Below are positions 1 through 8,521 of a stretch of 64,000 nt of DNA, piece by piece. This stretch comes from Phycicoccus sp. M110.8. Its GTDB lineage: Bacteria > Actinomycetota > Actinomycetes > Actinomycetales > Dermatophilaceae. The stretch is taken from NCBI RefSeq assembly GCF_032464895.1, contig NZ_JAWDIC010000002.1, positions 310,001 to 374,000 on the forward strand, given 5' to 3'. The position numbers were made by a program, and so were the translations under genes. Position 1 is the stretch's first letter. Each line of letters begins with the position of its first letter. The notes under the pieces were generated by a model. It was not told the origin of the DNA. It saw only the letters and a list, made by a program, of their open reading frames with translations, and did no database searches.

Positions 1-60
1 GGCATCGAGGACGTCGAGGACCTCTGGCGCGACCTCGACCAGGCCCTCCGCCACGCCTGA
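1..60 (+). CDS. C-terminal end of a Cys/Met-metabolism PLP-dependent enzyme (partial)
   Basis: The first 60 bases read in frame 1 as the last 19 residues and TGA stop of a protein whose start lies outside the window. The ending GIEDVEDLWRDLDQALRHA resembles the C-terminus of cystathionine gamma-synthase/gamma-lyase family enzymes, which finish with a GIED motif followed by a short helix that ends in DL..AL. The family makes or splits cystathionine in transsulfuration with a pyridoxal phosphate cofactor. With only 19 residues visible, synthase and lyase cannot be told apart, and the assignment rests on this tail alone. It is convergent with gpsA across a 226-base gap that holds a duplicated sequence. 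Confidence 0.55.
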   Translation, partial: GIEDVEDLWRDLDQALRHA

Positions 61-142
61 CCCCTGAGCCAGCATGACCCTGGGCCGCATCCGAGCCGGG
101 GTGGCGGGCAGCCCCGCGGAGCCGCCATCCCCACCACGTCAT

Positions 143-268
143 GCCACCTGACCGCGGTCAAGCGCTGCACATGCGCGGCCACGTGGCCCGAAGTGGGGTG
201 CATCTCCCACTTGAGGCCACCTGACCGCGGTCAGGCGCTCTGCCTGCGGGGCCCGGTGGCCCGAAGTG
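143..268. repeat. Pair of 53-bp direct repeats with a TGACCGCGGTCA palindrome
   Basis: Two imperfect copies (143-195 and 216-268) begin GCCACCTGACCGCGGTCA and end GTGGCCCGAAGTG, with a divergent middle. They are 73 bases apart start to start. Each carries the perfect 12-bp palindrome TGACCGCGGTCA (149-160 and 222-233). They fill the gap between two convergent genes, so a role in termination or a short dispersed repeat is possible. No T-rich tract follows. Confidence 0.7.
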
Positions 269-286
269 CGGGAGGAGGAGCTCGGG

Positions 287-1285
287 TCAGTCGGTCTCGT
301 TCTTGAGCTCGCGCTGCATGAGCGCGCCGACGACGTCCTTGGGCGAGCGCCCGTCGTGGACCACCGCCGCCACCTGCTCGATGATCGGCACCCGGACGTC
401 GTGCTGGTGCGCGAGCTGCAGGATCGACTCGCAGGACTTCACGCCCTCGGCCGTCTGCTTGGTCACCGCGACGACCTCGGCGACCGACATGCCCTTGCCG
501 AGGTTGACCCCGAACGTGTGGTTGCGCGACAGCGGTGACATGCAGGTGGCGATGAGGTCGCCCACCCCGGCGAGGCCCGCGAACGTCATGACGTCGGCCC
601 CCAGGGCCAGCCCTAGCCGGGTCGTCTCGGCCAGGCCGCGGGTGATGATCGAGGCCTTGGAGTTGTCCCCCATGCCGAGGCCCTCGGCCATGCCGACCGC
701 GAGCGCGATGACGTTCTTGACGGCGCCGCTGATCTCGGTGCCGACGACGTCGGTGTTCGTGTACGGGCGGAAGTAGGGCGGGTTGGAGGCCCGCGCCACC
801 ATGTCGGCGACCGACTCGTCGATGCAGGCGACGACGCTGGCGGCAGGCTGCTTCTTGGCGATCTCGGGAGCGAGGTTGGGGCCCGAGACGACGACGATGC
901 GGTCCTGCGGGACGCCGCCGGCCTCGTGGATCACCTCGCTCATCCGCTTGGTCGTGCCGAGCTCGACACCCTTCATCAGCGACACGACGGCCTTGGCGTC
1001 CCCGAGGAGGTGCCCCCAGGTCGCGAGGTTGGTCCGCAGCGTCTGGGACGGCACGGCCAGGACGACGATGTCGGCGCCCCGGACGGCCTCCTCGGGGTCC
1101 GTGGTCGCGGTCACCGTGGGCGGCAGGACGAGGTCCGGGAGGTAGTCGCGGTTGCAGCCGGCGTTGACCTGGTCGACGGCCTCCTGCCGGCGCCCCCACA
1201 TCCGCACGGGGGTGCCCCCGTCGGCGAGCACGGCGGCATACGCGGTCCCCCAGCTGCCCGTGCCGAAGACCGCGGCGGTGCTCAT
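287..1285 (-). CDS. gpsA: NAD(P)+-dependent glycerol-3-phosphate dehydrogenase GpsA
   Basis: This enzyme reduces dihydroxyacetone phosphate to sn-glycerol 3-phosphate, the backbone for phospholipids. The 332-residue length is usual for the family. The N-terminus AAVFGTGSWGTAYAAVLADG is the Rossmann GxGxxG dinucleotide site. Downstream, VVSGPNLAPEIAKKQPAA and the late block GAVKNVIALAVGMAEGLG carry the conserved substrate-binding lysines. The ATG at 1283-1285 is chosen because the GpsA fold starts there and the upstream acyltransferase ends in an ATGA overlap at the same place, which implies translational coupling. The pair gives the first two steps from glycolysis to phosphatidate. It is cytosolic or membrane-associated. 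Confidence 0.96.
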   Translation of the reverse strand: MSTAAVFGTGSWGTAYAAVLADGGTPVRMWGRRQEAVDQVNAGCNRDYLPDLVLPPTVTATTDPEEAVRGADIVVLAVPSQTLRTNLATWGHLLGDAKAVVSLMKGVELGTTKRMSEVIHEAGGVPQDRIVVVSGPNLAPEIAKKQPAASVVACIDESVADMVARASNPPYFRPYTNTDVVGTEISGAVKNVIALAVGMAEGLGMGDNSKASIITRGLAETTRLGLALGADVMTFAGLAGVGDLIATCMSPLSRNHTFGVNLGKGMSVAEVVAVTKQTAEGVKSCESILQLAHQHDVRVPIIEQVAAVVHDGRSPKDVVGALMQRELKNETD

Positions 1286-2043
1286 CGACCACCCCGCTGG
1301 GAACGACGGAAGTTGCCGGTCTCGGGGAGCCCGTGGCTGCGGGAGTCGAAGCGCTCGGTGGGCGCCTGCTCGCCGCGGATCTGCTCGAGCTGGACGGTGA
1401 GCGCGGCCATGATCCGCGAGGTCGCCTCGCGCAGCAGGGTCGAGGTCACGGGCTGGTCGTACAGGTCGGACAGGTCGACCGGCGGCCCGGCGGTGACGTG
1501 CATGGTCTTGCGCGGCAGCAGCCGCAGCTTCTTGCCGTACGGCGCGAGGAGCTCCTGCGGACCCCACTGGGCGACGGGGATCACGGGGCAGCGGGTGGCG
1601 AGGGCGATGCGCGCGGCACCCGTCTTGCCGACCATGGGCCACAGGTCGGGGTCCCGCGTGAGGGTCCCCTCGGGGTACACGCCCACGGCCTTGCCCTCCT
1701 GCACCGCGGCCACCGCCGCGCGGAACGCGTCGGCCGCCTTGCCGGTGTTGCGGTAGACCGGGATCTGCTGCGCGGCGCGCAGGATCGCCCCCACGACGGG
1801 CACCCGGAAGACGCCCTCCTTGCCGAGGAAGAACGCCGGCCGCCCGTTGTCGAGCATGAAGTGGGCGAAGACCAGTGGGTCGGTGTACGAGAGGTGGTTC
1901 GGCGTGGCGACGAAACCGCCCTCCCGCGGGAGGTTCTCGGCACCGTGCCAGTCGCGCCGGGTCAGGACCATGAGCAGCGGCCGCAGGATCGCGACGACGG
2001 CTCGGTAGGCGAACGGCAGCGGGTCACGGCTGCGGGGGGCCAC
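1282..2043 (-). CDS. 1-acyl-sn-glycerol-3-phosphate acyltransferase family protein (PlsC-like)
   Basis: A 253-residue lysophospholipid acyltransferase-family protein, expected to acylate lysophosphatidate at the inner membrane. The catalytic HX4D box is present as NHLSYTD near residue 50, and the substrate box YPEGTLTRDPD lies near residue 125. An N-terminal hydrophobic stretch (FAYRAVVAILRPLLMVL) would anchor it. The GTG at 2041-2043 is preferred because GGAGAG lies about nine bases upstream and homology begins soon after. Its TGA overlaps the gpsA ATG by four bases, so acyltransferase and G3P synthesis are co-expressed. In many Actinobacteria this gpsA-linked acyltransferase has not been assigned a specific acyl acceptor. 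Confidence 0.88.
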   Translation of the reverse strand: MAPRSRDPLPFAYRAVVAILRPLLMVLTRRDWHGAENLPREGGFVATPNHLSYTDPLVFAHFMLDNGRPAFFLGKEGVFRVPVVGAILRAAQQIPVYRNTGKAADAFRAAVAAVQEGKAVGVYPEGTLTRDPDLWPMVGKTGAARIALATRCPVIPVAQWGPQELLAPYGKKLRLLPRKTMHVTAGPPVDLSDLYDQPVTSTLLREATSRIMAALTVQLEQIRGEQAPTERFDSRSHGLPETGNFRRSQRGGR

Positions 2044-2139
2044 GTGCTCTCCATCTCCGGTGGGGGTTGTGCCTGAGCATCCTCGCCGGTCGAGGGGTCG
2101 GTGTCGAGCGGCCTCGCCAGCACTGGGACGATCGCCGTG

Positions 2140-2997
2140 ATGACCGCATTCCCGTCCTGGCAGCTCGTCGTCCCCGTCAAGGGTGGCCCCGCGGCCAAGT
2201 CCCGCCTGCACCCGCCCGGTGGCGTCGACCGCGTCGAGCTCGCGCTCGCCCTCGCGACCGACTGCCTCACCGCGTGCGTCGCCGGTATGCCGCGTGGCTG
2301 CGTCCACGTCGTCACCTCGGACGCGACGGTGGCCGGGGTCGCTTCGGCGCTCGGCGCGCACGTGGTCGCCGACCCGGGCGCAGGCCTCGACGCGGCGGTG
2401 CTGGCCGGCCGTGACGCCGCCCTGGCCGACCATCCGGGGGCGGCGGTCGCGGTGCTGCTGGGCGACCTGCCGTCCCTGCGTGCCGAGGACCTGCGGGCCG
2501 CACTGCGCACGGCGTCGGCGCACGAGCGTGCGGTGGTGCCCGATGCGGACGGGACCGGCACGGTGTTGCTGACCGCCGTACCGGGCGCGGGCCTGGCCCC
2601 GGCCTTCGGGCAGGGCTCGGCGGCGCGGCACGAGGCCGCGGGGCACACGCGCCTCGAGCTGGACCTGCCGCGGCTGCGCCGGGACGTCGACGACGACGCC
2701 GCGCTGCGTGCCGCCCTCGCGCTCGGCGTGGGTGCCGCCACGGGAGCCGTGCTCTCCGGGGGTGGCTACGCTGCAGCCATGCAGGCCAGCGTGCACACCT
2801 TCGACGAGCAGGACGGGTCGGGCTCGGCCCTGCTCGACGACGGGCGCGAGGTGACCTTCACCGGTGAGGTGTTCGCGGCCAGCGCGCTGCGGCACCTGCG
2901 GCCCGGGCAGCGGGTCAGCATCGACCTCGCCGGCGCCGGTGGCCCCGTCAGCCGGCTGTGGATCGTCGGCATCGGCGACGACCAGACCATCGGCTGA
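2140..2997 (+). CDS. cofC: 2-phospho-L-lactate/phosphoenolpyruvate guanylyltransferase CofC fused to a cold-shock-like domain
   Basis: CofC activates phospholactate or phosphoenolpyruvate with GTP for coenzyme F420 synthesis. Residues 1-210 show the nucleotidyltransferase signature (VVPVKGGPAAKSRL, VLLGDLPSL, VVPDADGTGTVLLTA). The usual protein ends after the LALGVGAATGAVL helix, but here the frame runs on through a short linker into about 72 residues that look like an OB/cold-shock fold (DEQDGSGSALLDDGREVTF, LRPGQRVSIDL). An internal ATG at 2779 is in frame and could start a separate product, but no stop separates the parts. The ATG at 2140 is used; GTG codons at 2137 and 2101 are alternatives, and the local Shine-Dalgarno is weak. 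It lies divergent from the gpsA unit. Confidence 0.85.
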   Translation: MTAFPSWQLVVPVKGGPAAKSRLHPPGGVDRVELALALATDCLTACVAGMPRGCVHVVTSDATVAGVASALGAHVVADPGAGLDAAVLAGRDAALADHPGAAVAVLLGDLPSLRAEDLRAALRTASAHERAVVPDADGTGTVLLTAVPGAGLAPAFGQGSAARHEAAGHTRLELDLPRLRRDVDDDAALRAALALGVGAATGAVLSGGGYAAAMQASVHTFDEQDGSGSALLDDGREVTFTGEVFAASALRHLRPGQRVSIDLAGAGGPVSRLWIVGIGDDQTIG

Positions 2998-3001
2998 CCG
3001 G

Positions 3002-4333
3002 TCAGGCGACCTTGGGGCCGCCGACCTCGTAGTGGGCGCCGAGGGCGTCGAGCTTGTCCGAGAACCGCTCGTAGCCGCGGTAGATGAGGTCGATGCCGTG
3101 CACGGTCGACTGCCCCTCCGCCGCGAGCGCCGCGATGAGGTAGCTGAAGCCGCCGCGCAGGTCCGGGACCGTGATCTCGGCACCGCGCAAGGGCGTCGGG
3201 CCCGAGATGACGGCACTGTGGCGGAAGTTGGCCCGCCCGAACCGGCACGGTGACCCGCCCAGGCACTCGCGGTAGAGCTGGATGACGGCCCCCATCTCCG
3301 CGAGCGCCTCGGTGAAGCCGAGCCGGTTCTCGTAGACCGTCTCGTGCACGATCGACAGCCCGGTGGTCTGGGTGAGCGCGACGACGAGGGGCTGCTGCCA
3401 GTCGGTCATGAAGCCCGGGTGGACGTCGGTCTCGAGCACGAGCGACTGCAGCGTGTCCCCGGCGTGCCAGAACCGGATGCCCTCGTCGTCGATGTCGAAC
3501 GCGCCGCCGATCTTCCGGAAGACGTTGAGGAACGGCATCATCGCCTGCTGCTGCGCACCCCGGACGTAGATGTCGCCCTTGGTGGCCAGCGCGGCACAGG
3601 CCCACGACCCGGCCTCGATGCGGTCCGGGATGGCCAGGTGGTCGTAGCCACCGAGCCGGTCGACGCCCTCGACCCGGATGACCCGGTCGGTCTCGACGCT
3701 GATGATCGCGCCCATCTTCTGCAGCACGGCGATGAGGTCGAGGATCTCCGGCTCCACGGCGGCGTTGCGCAGCTCGGTCACGCCGTTGGCGCGCACGGCC
3801 GTGAGCAGCACCTGCTCGGTCGCCCCGACGCTGGGGTACGGCAGCGAGATGCGGGTGCCGTTCAGCCCGTTGGGAGCGGTGAGCCGCAGGCCCTCGGGCC
3901 GCTTCTGGACGTCCGCCCCGAACTGCCGGAGCACGTCGAGGTGGTAGTTGATCGGGCGGTCGCCGATGCGGCACCCGCCCAGGTCGGGGATGAAGGCCTC
4001 GCCGAGGCGGTGCAGCAGCGGCCCGCACAGCAGCACCGGCACCCGGGAGGTGCCGGCGTGGGCGTCGATGTCCGCGACGTGGGCCTGCTCGACGTTGGTG
4101 GGGTCCAGCAGCAGCTCACCGTCGCGGTCGGTCGAGTCGATCTTGACGCCGTGGAGCTCGAGCAGCCCGGAGACGATCTTGACGTCGGAGATCTCCGGGA
4201 CGCCTCGCAGACGGCACCGGTCCTCCGCCAGCAGGGCGGCGACCATCGCCTTCGAGACCAGGTTCTTGGCACCGCGCACCTCGATGTCACCCACGAGGGG
4301 GGCACCGCCGTCGACCCGAAGGAAGTTCGCCAT
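3002..4333 (-). CDS. murA: UDP-N-acetylglucosamine 1-carboxyvinyltransferase MurA
   Basis: MurA catalyses the first committed step of peptidoglycan synthesis, the transfer of enolpyruvate from PEP to UDP-GlcNAc. The 443-residue protein has the catalytic loop cysteine at about residue 121 (DLGGCRIGDRPI), so it should be sensitive to fosfomycin, unlike the Asp variants of mycobacteria. The UDP-sugar site Lys-Asn pair is seen in GAKN (residues 21-24). Two EPSP-synthase-like halves follow the family layout. The ATG at 4331-4333 (MANFLRVDGG) is chosen over an upstream in-frame ATG because homology begins there. It is convergent with cofC, with four bases between the stops. Confidence 0.96.
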   Translation of the reverse strand: MANFLRVDGGAPLVGDIEVRGAKNLVSKAMVAALLAEDRCRLRGVPEISDVKIVSGLLELHGVKIDSTDRDGELLLDPTNVEQAHVADIDAHAGTSRVPVLLCGPLLHRLGEAFIPDLGGCRIGDRPINYHLDVLRQFGADVQKRPEGLRLTAPNGLNGTRISLPYPSVGATEQVLLTAVRANGVTELRNAAVEPEILDLIAVLQKMGAIISVETDRVIRVEGVDRLGGYDHLAIPDRIEAGSWACAALATKGDIYVRGAQQQAMMPFLNVFRKIGGAFDIDDEGIRFWHAGDTLQSLVLETDVHPGFMTDWQQPLVVALTQTTGLSIVHETVYENRLGFTEALAEMGAVIQLYRECLGGSPCRFGRANFRHSAVISGPTPLRGAEITVPDLRGGFSYLIAALAAEGQSTVHGIDLIYRGYERFSDKLDALGAHYEVGGPKVA

Positions 4334-4408
4334 GGCGCAAGCATCCCAAACGACGACGGCGGCCGGCACCCCGAGGGGTGCCGGCCGCCGTTCCGTGCGG
4401 AAAGGGGG

Positions 4409-5164
4409 TCAGGCCTTCTTGGCCGTCCGCTTCGCCGTGGACTTCTTCGCCGCCGCCGACTTCGTGGCGGTGGTCTTCTTCGCCGGCGTCGTCTTCTTGG
4501 CCGAGGCGGCCTTGGTGGCGGTCGTCTTCTTGGCCGTCGTTGTCCTGGCCGCCGTCGTCTTCTTCGCCGGGGTCGCCTTCCTGGCCGGGGCGGCCTTGGT
4601 GGCGGTCGTCTTCTTGGCGGTGGTGGTCTTGGCCGCCGTGGTCTTCTTCGCCGGGGTCGCCTTCTTCGTCGACGCCGCCTTGGTGGCCGTGGTCTTCCTG
4701 GCAGCCGTCGACTTCGTCGCGGTGGTCTTCTTCGCGGCGGTCGACTTCGCGGCCGTCGACTTGGCGGCGGTGGACTTCGTCGCCGTGGCCTTCTTGGCCG
4801 GGGTCGCCTTCTTGGCCCCTGCAGCCGCGGCCTTGGTGGCGGTCCCGGCAGCGGCGCGGGCACCGGCGGCGGCCGCCTTCGGCAGCGAGCGCGGGTTCTT
4901 GACGACGTCCTTGAACGCCGAGCCGGCGCGGAACTTGGGGACGACCGTCTTCTTGATCTTGACGGTGGCGCCGGTGCGCGGGTTGCGGCCGGTACGCGCC
5001 GCGCGCGCCGCCTGCTCGAACGTGCCGAAGCCGGTGATCGCGACACTGCCGCCCTTGGCGACCTCACGGATGATCACGTCGACCACAGCGGTCAGCGCCT
5101 CGCTGGCGGCCTTCCGGCTGCCCAGGCGCGACTCGAGCTCCTTGATCAGTTCTGCCTTGTTCAC
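4409..5164 (-). CDS. hup: HU-family nucleoid protein with long Lys/Ala/Thr-rich C-terminal tail
   Basis: Residues 1-90 are a canonical HU domain ([11 protein letters not shown], the AITGFGTFE turn, and the DNA-clamping arm [14 protein letters not shown]). Residues 95-251 form a low-complexity basic tail of repeated KKTTATKAA- and TPAKK-like units, like histone H1 or mycobacterial HupB. The protein binds DNA without strong sequence preference, compacts the nucleoid, and the tail should add non-specific and bridging contacts. The GTG start at 5162-5164 follows an excellent GGAGGGG six to twelve bases upstream. The tail-coding DNA is internally repetitive, so its length may vary between strains. 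About 395 bases of non-coding DNA precede the gene. Confidence 0.95.
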   Translation of the reverse strand: MNKAELIKELESRLGSRKAASEALTAVVDVIIREVAKGGSVAITGFGTFEQAARAARTGRNPRTGATVKIKKTVVPKFRAGSAFKDVVKNPRSLPKAAAAGARAAAGTATKAAAAGAKKATPAKKATATKSTAAKSTAAKSTAAKKTTATKSTAARKTTATKAASTKKATPAKKTTAAKTTTAKKTTATKAAPARKATPAKKTTAARTTTAKKTTATKAASAKKTTPAKKTTATKSAAAKKSTAKRTAKKA

Positions 5165-5559
5165 GTCTTCCCCTCCACAGGGTTGGTGACGCCGGACCCC
5201 CTTGGCCCGACAGGTTGGGCGGTCGAGCCGCTGCCCGACGTGGGTCTGACGTTAGGGCCGTTGAGGGTCCGAGTCCACCATGTCAAGAGCCTGATCCATT
5301 GTGTCGCAACGGATTTCCGGGCCCTCGGAGGTGGGTCCGGGCACTGTGGACGCCCTCGCACCCGGGACGCACGCTGAGGACCGCGTACGCGTACAGCGAC
5401 CCGAAACCGTTGTGCTGCAACAGTTTCGGCAGGAGGTAGACGCACCTCTGGGCCCGTGGAAGGGCCTTCGGGGCCAGGGAACGGGTACGCCGGAGCAGGC
5501 AGGGAGGGACAGCCCGGATTGGCTGCCGCAACACGCCGTGTCGCGGCGCGCCGGACCCC
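5165..5559 (-). promoter_or_regulatory. Upstream region of hup with two related dyads
   Basis: No gene was found in this 395-base gap. Two dyads share the core TTGTGNNGCAAC. The first (5294-5314) is ATCCATTGTGTCGCAACGGAT-like, with eight of ten half-site pairs matching. The second (5401-5429) is a longer hairpin with arms CCGAAAC and GTTTCGG around GTTGTGCTGCAAC. A perfect TTGACA on the minus strand at 5281-5286 could be a -35 box for hup. The spacing suggests a repressor or looping site, but the binder is unknown. Confidence 0.45.
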
Positions 5560-6153
5560 TCAGGCGGAGGTGGTGACCGGCTTGTACGCCGGGCGGCTGG
5601 CCTCGAAGTCCGTGATGGACTGCTCGTGGCGCAGGGTGAGGCTGATGTCGTCCAGGCCCTCGAGCAGCCGCCAACGGGTGTAGTCGTCCACCTCGAAGGA
5701 GGCGACGATGTCGCCGGCGGTGACGGTGCGCGAGACCAGGTCGACCGTGACGGAGGCGCCCGGCTCGTTCTCGAGGTACTTCCAGATGAGCTCGATGTCG
5801 TCCTGGGCCAGCTGGGCGGTGAGCAGGCCCTGCTTGCCGCTGTTGCCGCGGAAGATGTCGGCGAACCTCGAGGACAGCACGACCCGGAAGCCGTAGTTCA
5901 TCAACGCCCAGACGGCGTGCTCGCGGGAGGAGCCCGTGCCGAAGTCCGGGCCCGCCACGAGCACCGACCCCGCGGCATACGAGTCGTGGTTGAGGACGAA
6001 CGTCTCGTCCTTGCGCCAGGCGGCGAACAGGCCGTCCTCGAAGCCGGTGCGCGTCACGCGCTTGAGGTAGACGGCAGGGATGATCTGGTCGGTGTCGACG
6101 TTGCTGCGGCGCAGCGGGACACCGATGCCGGTGTGGGTGGTGAAGGCCTGCAT
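5560..6153 (-). CDS. leuD: 3-isopropylmalate dehydratase small subunit LeuD
   Basis: LeuD and LeuC together isomerise 2-isopropylmalate to 3-isopropylmalate in leucine synthesis. The 197-residue protein has the swivel-domain motifs of the small aconitase-family subunit: [25 protein letters not shown] near the N-terminus and [15 protein letters not shown] in the middle. Its ATG (6151-6153) shares one base with the leuC stop (TGATG), so the two subunits are translationally coupled. Expression should follow leuC and be governed by NdgR at the leuC-ndgR intergenic operator. It acts in the cytosol. About 400 bases of non-coding DNA separate it from hup downstream. Confidence 0.97.
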   Translation of the reverse strand: MQAFTTHTGIGVPLRRSNVDTDQIIPAVYLKRVTRTGFEDGLFAAWRKDETFVLNHDSYAAGSVLVAGPDFGTGSSREHAVWALMNYGFRVVLSSRFADIFRGNSGKQGLLTAQLAQDDIELIWKYLENEPGASVTVDLVSRTVTAGDIVASFEVDDYTRWRLLEGLDDISLTLRHEQSITDFEASRPAYKPVTTSA

Positions 6154-7577
6154 CAGAGGGTCCCCTCGTTCGCGCCGACGAGCTGGTCGAGGTCGGCCGG
6201 GCTGGACAGGGTGCCGCGCAGCGCGGTGGCCGCGGCGACGAGCGGGCTGACCAGGTGGGTGCGACCACCCTTGCCCTGCCGGCCCTCGAAGTTGCGGTTG
6301 GAGGTGGAGGCGCTGCGCTCCCCCGGCGCGAGCTGGTCGGGGTTCATGCCCAGGCACATCGAGCACCCGGGCAGGCGCCACTCGGCCCCCGCCTCGGTGA
6401 ACACCTTGTCCAGGCCCTCCGCCTCGGCCTGGAGGCGCACGCGGGCCGAGCCCGGCACCACGAGCATGCGGACGCCGTCGGCGACCTTGCGGCCCTTGAC
6501 GACCTCGGCCGCGGCGCGCAGGTCCTCGATGCGGCCGTTGGTGCAGGAGCCCACGAAGACGGTGTCGACCTTGATCTCGCGCAGCGGGGTGCCGGGCGTC
6601 AGGCCCATGTACTCCAGCGCGTGCCGGGCCGCTGCCTTGGCGGTGTCGTCACCGAGCGTCTCGGGGTCGGGGACGGCCTCGCCGAGCGGCAGGCCCTGGC
6701 CCGGGTTGGTGCCCCACGTGACGAACGGCGTGAGGGTGGAGGCGTCGAGGAAGACCTCGGCGTCGAAGACGGCGTCGTCGTCGGTGCGCAGCTGGTCCCA
6801 GTCGGCGACGGCGGCGTCCCAGTCGGCGCCGGTCGGCGCGTGCTCGCGGCCCTTGAGGTAGTCGTAGGTCGTCTCGTCGGGGGCGATCATGCCGGCGCGC
6901 GCACCGGCCTCGATCGACATGTTGCAGACCGTCATCCGCGCCTCCATGGACAGCGAGCGGATGGCGCTGCCGCGGTACTCCAGGACGTAGCCCTGGCCAC
7001 CGCCGGTGCCGATCTTGGCGATCACGGCGAGCACGATGTCCTTGGCGGTGACGCCCGGCTGCAGCTCGCCCTCGACGGTCACGGCCATGGTGCGGAACGG
7101 CTTGAGCGGCAGGGTCTGGGTGGCGAGCACGTGCTCGACCTCGGAGGTACCGATGCCGAACGCCAGGGCGCCGAACGCGCCGTGGGTCGAGGTGTGCGAG
7201 TCGCCGCAGACGATCGTCATGCCGGGCTGGGTCAGGCCGAGCTGCGGGCCGACGACGTGGACGATGCCCTGCTCGGCGTCACCCATCGGGTGGAGCCGGA
7301 CCCCGAACTCCTCGCAGTTGCGGCGCAGGGTCTCGACCTGCGTGCGGCTCACCGGGTCGGTGATCGGCCCCGGCGTGGTGGGGACGTTGTGGTCCTCGGT
7401 GGCGAGGGTGAGGTCCGGACGGCGCACCGGCCGCCCGGCCAGGCGAAGGCCGTCGAAGGCCTGGGGCGAGGTCACCTCGTGGACGAGGTGGAGGTCGATG
7501 TAGAGGAGGTCCGGCTCGCCCTCGGCTCGACGGACGACGTGGGCGTCCCACACCTTCTCGGCCAGCGTTCCCGACAC
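6153..7577 (-). CDS. leuC: 3-isopropylmalate dehydratase large subunit LeuC
   Basis: This is the Fe-S catalytic subunit of isopropylmalate isomerase (474 residues). The cluster cysteines are visible in [15 protein letters not shown] and [29 protein letters not shown] is the substrate-binding block. The GTG at 7575-7577 is chosen because GGAG lies eight bases upstream and the family N-terminus [19 protein letters not shown] begins there; an earlier in-frame ATG at 7598 lacks such support. It is divergent from ndgR, with about 120 bases between the starts, which contain the NdgR operator. LeuA is not in this window; leuB lies about 20 kb away. Confidence 0.97.
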   Translation of the reverse strand: MSGTLAEKVWDAHVVRRAEGEPDLLYIDLHLVHEVTSPQAFDGLRLAGRPVRRPDLTLATEDHNVPTTPGPITDPVSRTQVETLRRNCEEFGVRLHPMGDAEQGIVHVVGPQLGLTQPGMTIVCGDSHTSTHGAFGALAFGIGTSEVEHVLATQTLPLKPFRTMAVTVEGELQPGVTAKDIVLAVIAKIGTGGGQGYVLEYRGSAIRSLSMEARMTVCNMSIEAGARAGMIAPDETTYDYLKGREHAPTGADWDAAVADWDQLRTDDDAVFDAEVFLDASTLTPFVTWGTNPGQGLPLGEAVPDPETLGDDTAKAAARHALEYMGLTPGTPLREIKVDTVFVGSCTNGRIEDLRAAAEVVKGRKVADGVRMLVVPGSARVRLQAEAEGLDKVFTEAGAEWRLPGCSMCLGMNPDQLAPGERSASTSNRNFEGRQGKGGRTHLVSPLVAAATALRGTLSSPADLDQLVGANEGTL

Positions 7578-7661
7578 GTTCCCCACTCCTTCGACCATGG
7601 CTCCGGCGAGCGCGACGCTGCGCCGTCCACCGAGCGTCGCACCTCCGACACGCAGGTGGAT

Positions 7662-7691
7662 TTGCGTCTCAGGCAATGAGACGTCAATATC
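7662..7691. promoter_or_regulatory. ndgR promoter and leuC/ndgR operator
   Basis: On the plus strand TTGCGT (7662-7667), 17 bases, then CAATAT (7685-7690) form a promoter six bases before the ndgR ATG, implying a leaderless mRNA. Inside it lies a perfect dyad GTCTCA-N5-TGAGAC (7666-7682), followed by ATATC. In related bacteria NdgR/LtbR controls leuCD, so this is the likely operator for both directions. The same TGAGAC-N4-ATATC arrangement occurs before leuB. Confidence 0.7.
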
Positions 7692-7696
7692 AGTGC

Positions 7697-8440
7697 ATGG
7701 ACAACACCAGTGGAGTCGGCGTTCTCGACAAGGCGGCCATCGTCCTGGGCGCCCTCGAGGCCGGGCCGTCGACCCTCGCCCAGCTGGTCACCGCGACCGG
7801 ACTGGCCCGCCCCACGGCCCACCGGCTGGCCGTCGCCCTCGAGCACCACCGCCTCGTCACGCGCGACATCCAGGGCCGGTTCGTGCTCGGTCCGCGCCTG
7901 GCCGAGCTCGCCGCGGCCGCCGGTGAGGACCGGCTGCTCGCCGCCGCGGGCCCGGTCCTCGGCGCCCTGCGCGACCACACCAACGAGAGCGCGCAGCTGT
8001 TCCGCCGCCAGGGCGACCACCGCATCTGCGTCTCGGCGGCCGAGCGCCCCGTGGGCCTGCGCGACTCGATCCCGGTCGGGGCGACCCTGTCGATGCTCGC
8101 GGGCTCGGCAGCCCAGGTGCTGCTCGCCTGGGAGGAGCCGGACCGCCTGCACCGCGGCCTGCACGGCGCCAAGTTCACCGCCACGACCCTCTCCGGCGTC
8201 CGCCGCCGGGGCTGGGCGCAGAGCGTCGGCGAGCGCGAGGCGGGCGTCGCGTCGGTGTCGGCACCGGTGCGGGGCCCGAGCGGTCGTGTGGTCGCGGCGG
8301 TCTCGATCTCCGGCCCGATCGAGCGCCTCTCGCGCCAGCCCGGACGGCTGCACGCGGCGACCGTGATGGCCGGGGCCAACAAGCTCACCGAGGTGCTGGC
8401 CCGTCACCACGCCCAGCAGCAGCAGCAGAACAACGCCTGA
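7697..8440 (+). CDS. ndgR: IclR-family regulator of leucine genes, NdgR
   Basis: NdgR (LtbR in corynebacteria) controls leuCD and other branched-chain amino acid genes. The 247-residue protein has an N-terminal winged helix ([20 protein letters not shown], roughly residues 24-43) and a C-terminal IclR effector domain with [36 protein letters not shown] and [13 protein letters not shown] recognise close similarity to Streptomyces NdgR (starting [14 protein letters not shown]). That N-terminus sets the start at 7697 rather than at the in-frame ATG at 7676, which would fall inside the promoter. The protein ends in a run of Gln and Asn. It is divergent from leuC and probably autoregulated. Confidence 0.93.
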   Translation: MDNTSGVGVLDKAAIVLGALEAGPSTLAQLVTATGLARPTAHRLAVALEHHRLVTRDIQGRFVLGPRLAELAAAAGEDRLLAAAGPVLGALRDHTNESAQLFRRQGDHRICVSAAERPVGLRDSIPVGATLSMLAGSAAQVLLAWEEPDRLHRGLHGAKFTATTLSGVRRRGWAQSVGEREAGVASVSAPVRGPSGRVVAAVSISGPIERLSRQPGRLHAATVMAGANKLTEVLARHHAQQQQQNNA

Positions 8441-8521
8441 GGGCCGGCCACGGCCGGCAGCCTGCGACGGCGGGACGTTCGACTCGGGCCGACGACGACG
8501 GCGCCGGCCGACGCTGGGAGC

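Noticed and set aside
1283-1642. Longer N-terminus for GpsA
   Set aside because: The extra residues overlap the acyltransferase in another frame, and the ATGA overlap and Rossmann start fix the ATG at 1285.
3344-5377. A 677-codon open frame opposite murA and hup
   Set aside because: The Gly/Arg/Leu repeats are the reverse complement of the HU Lys/Ala tail. murA and hup are unmistakable.
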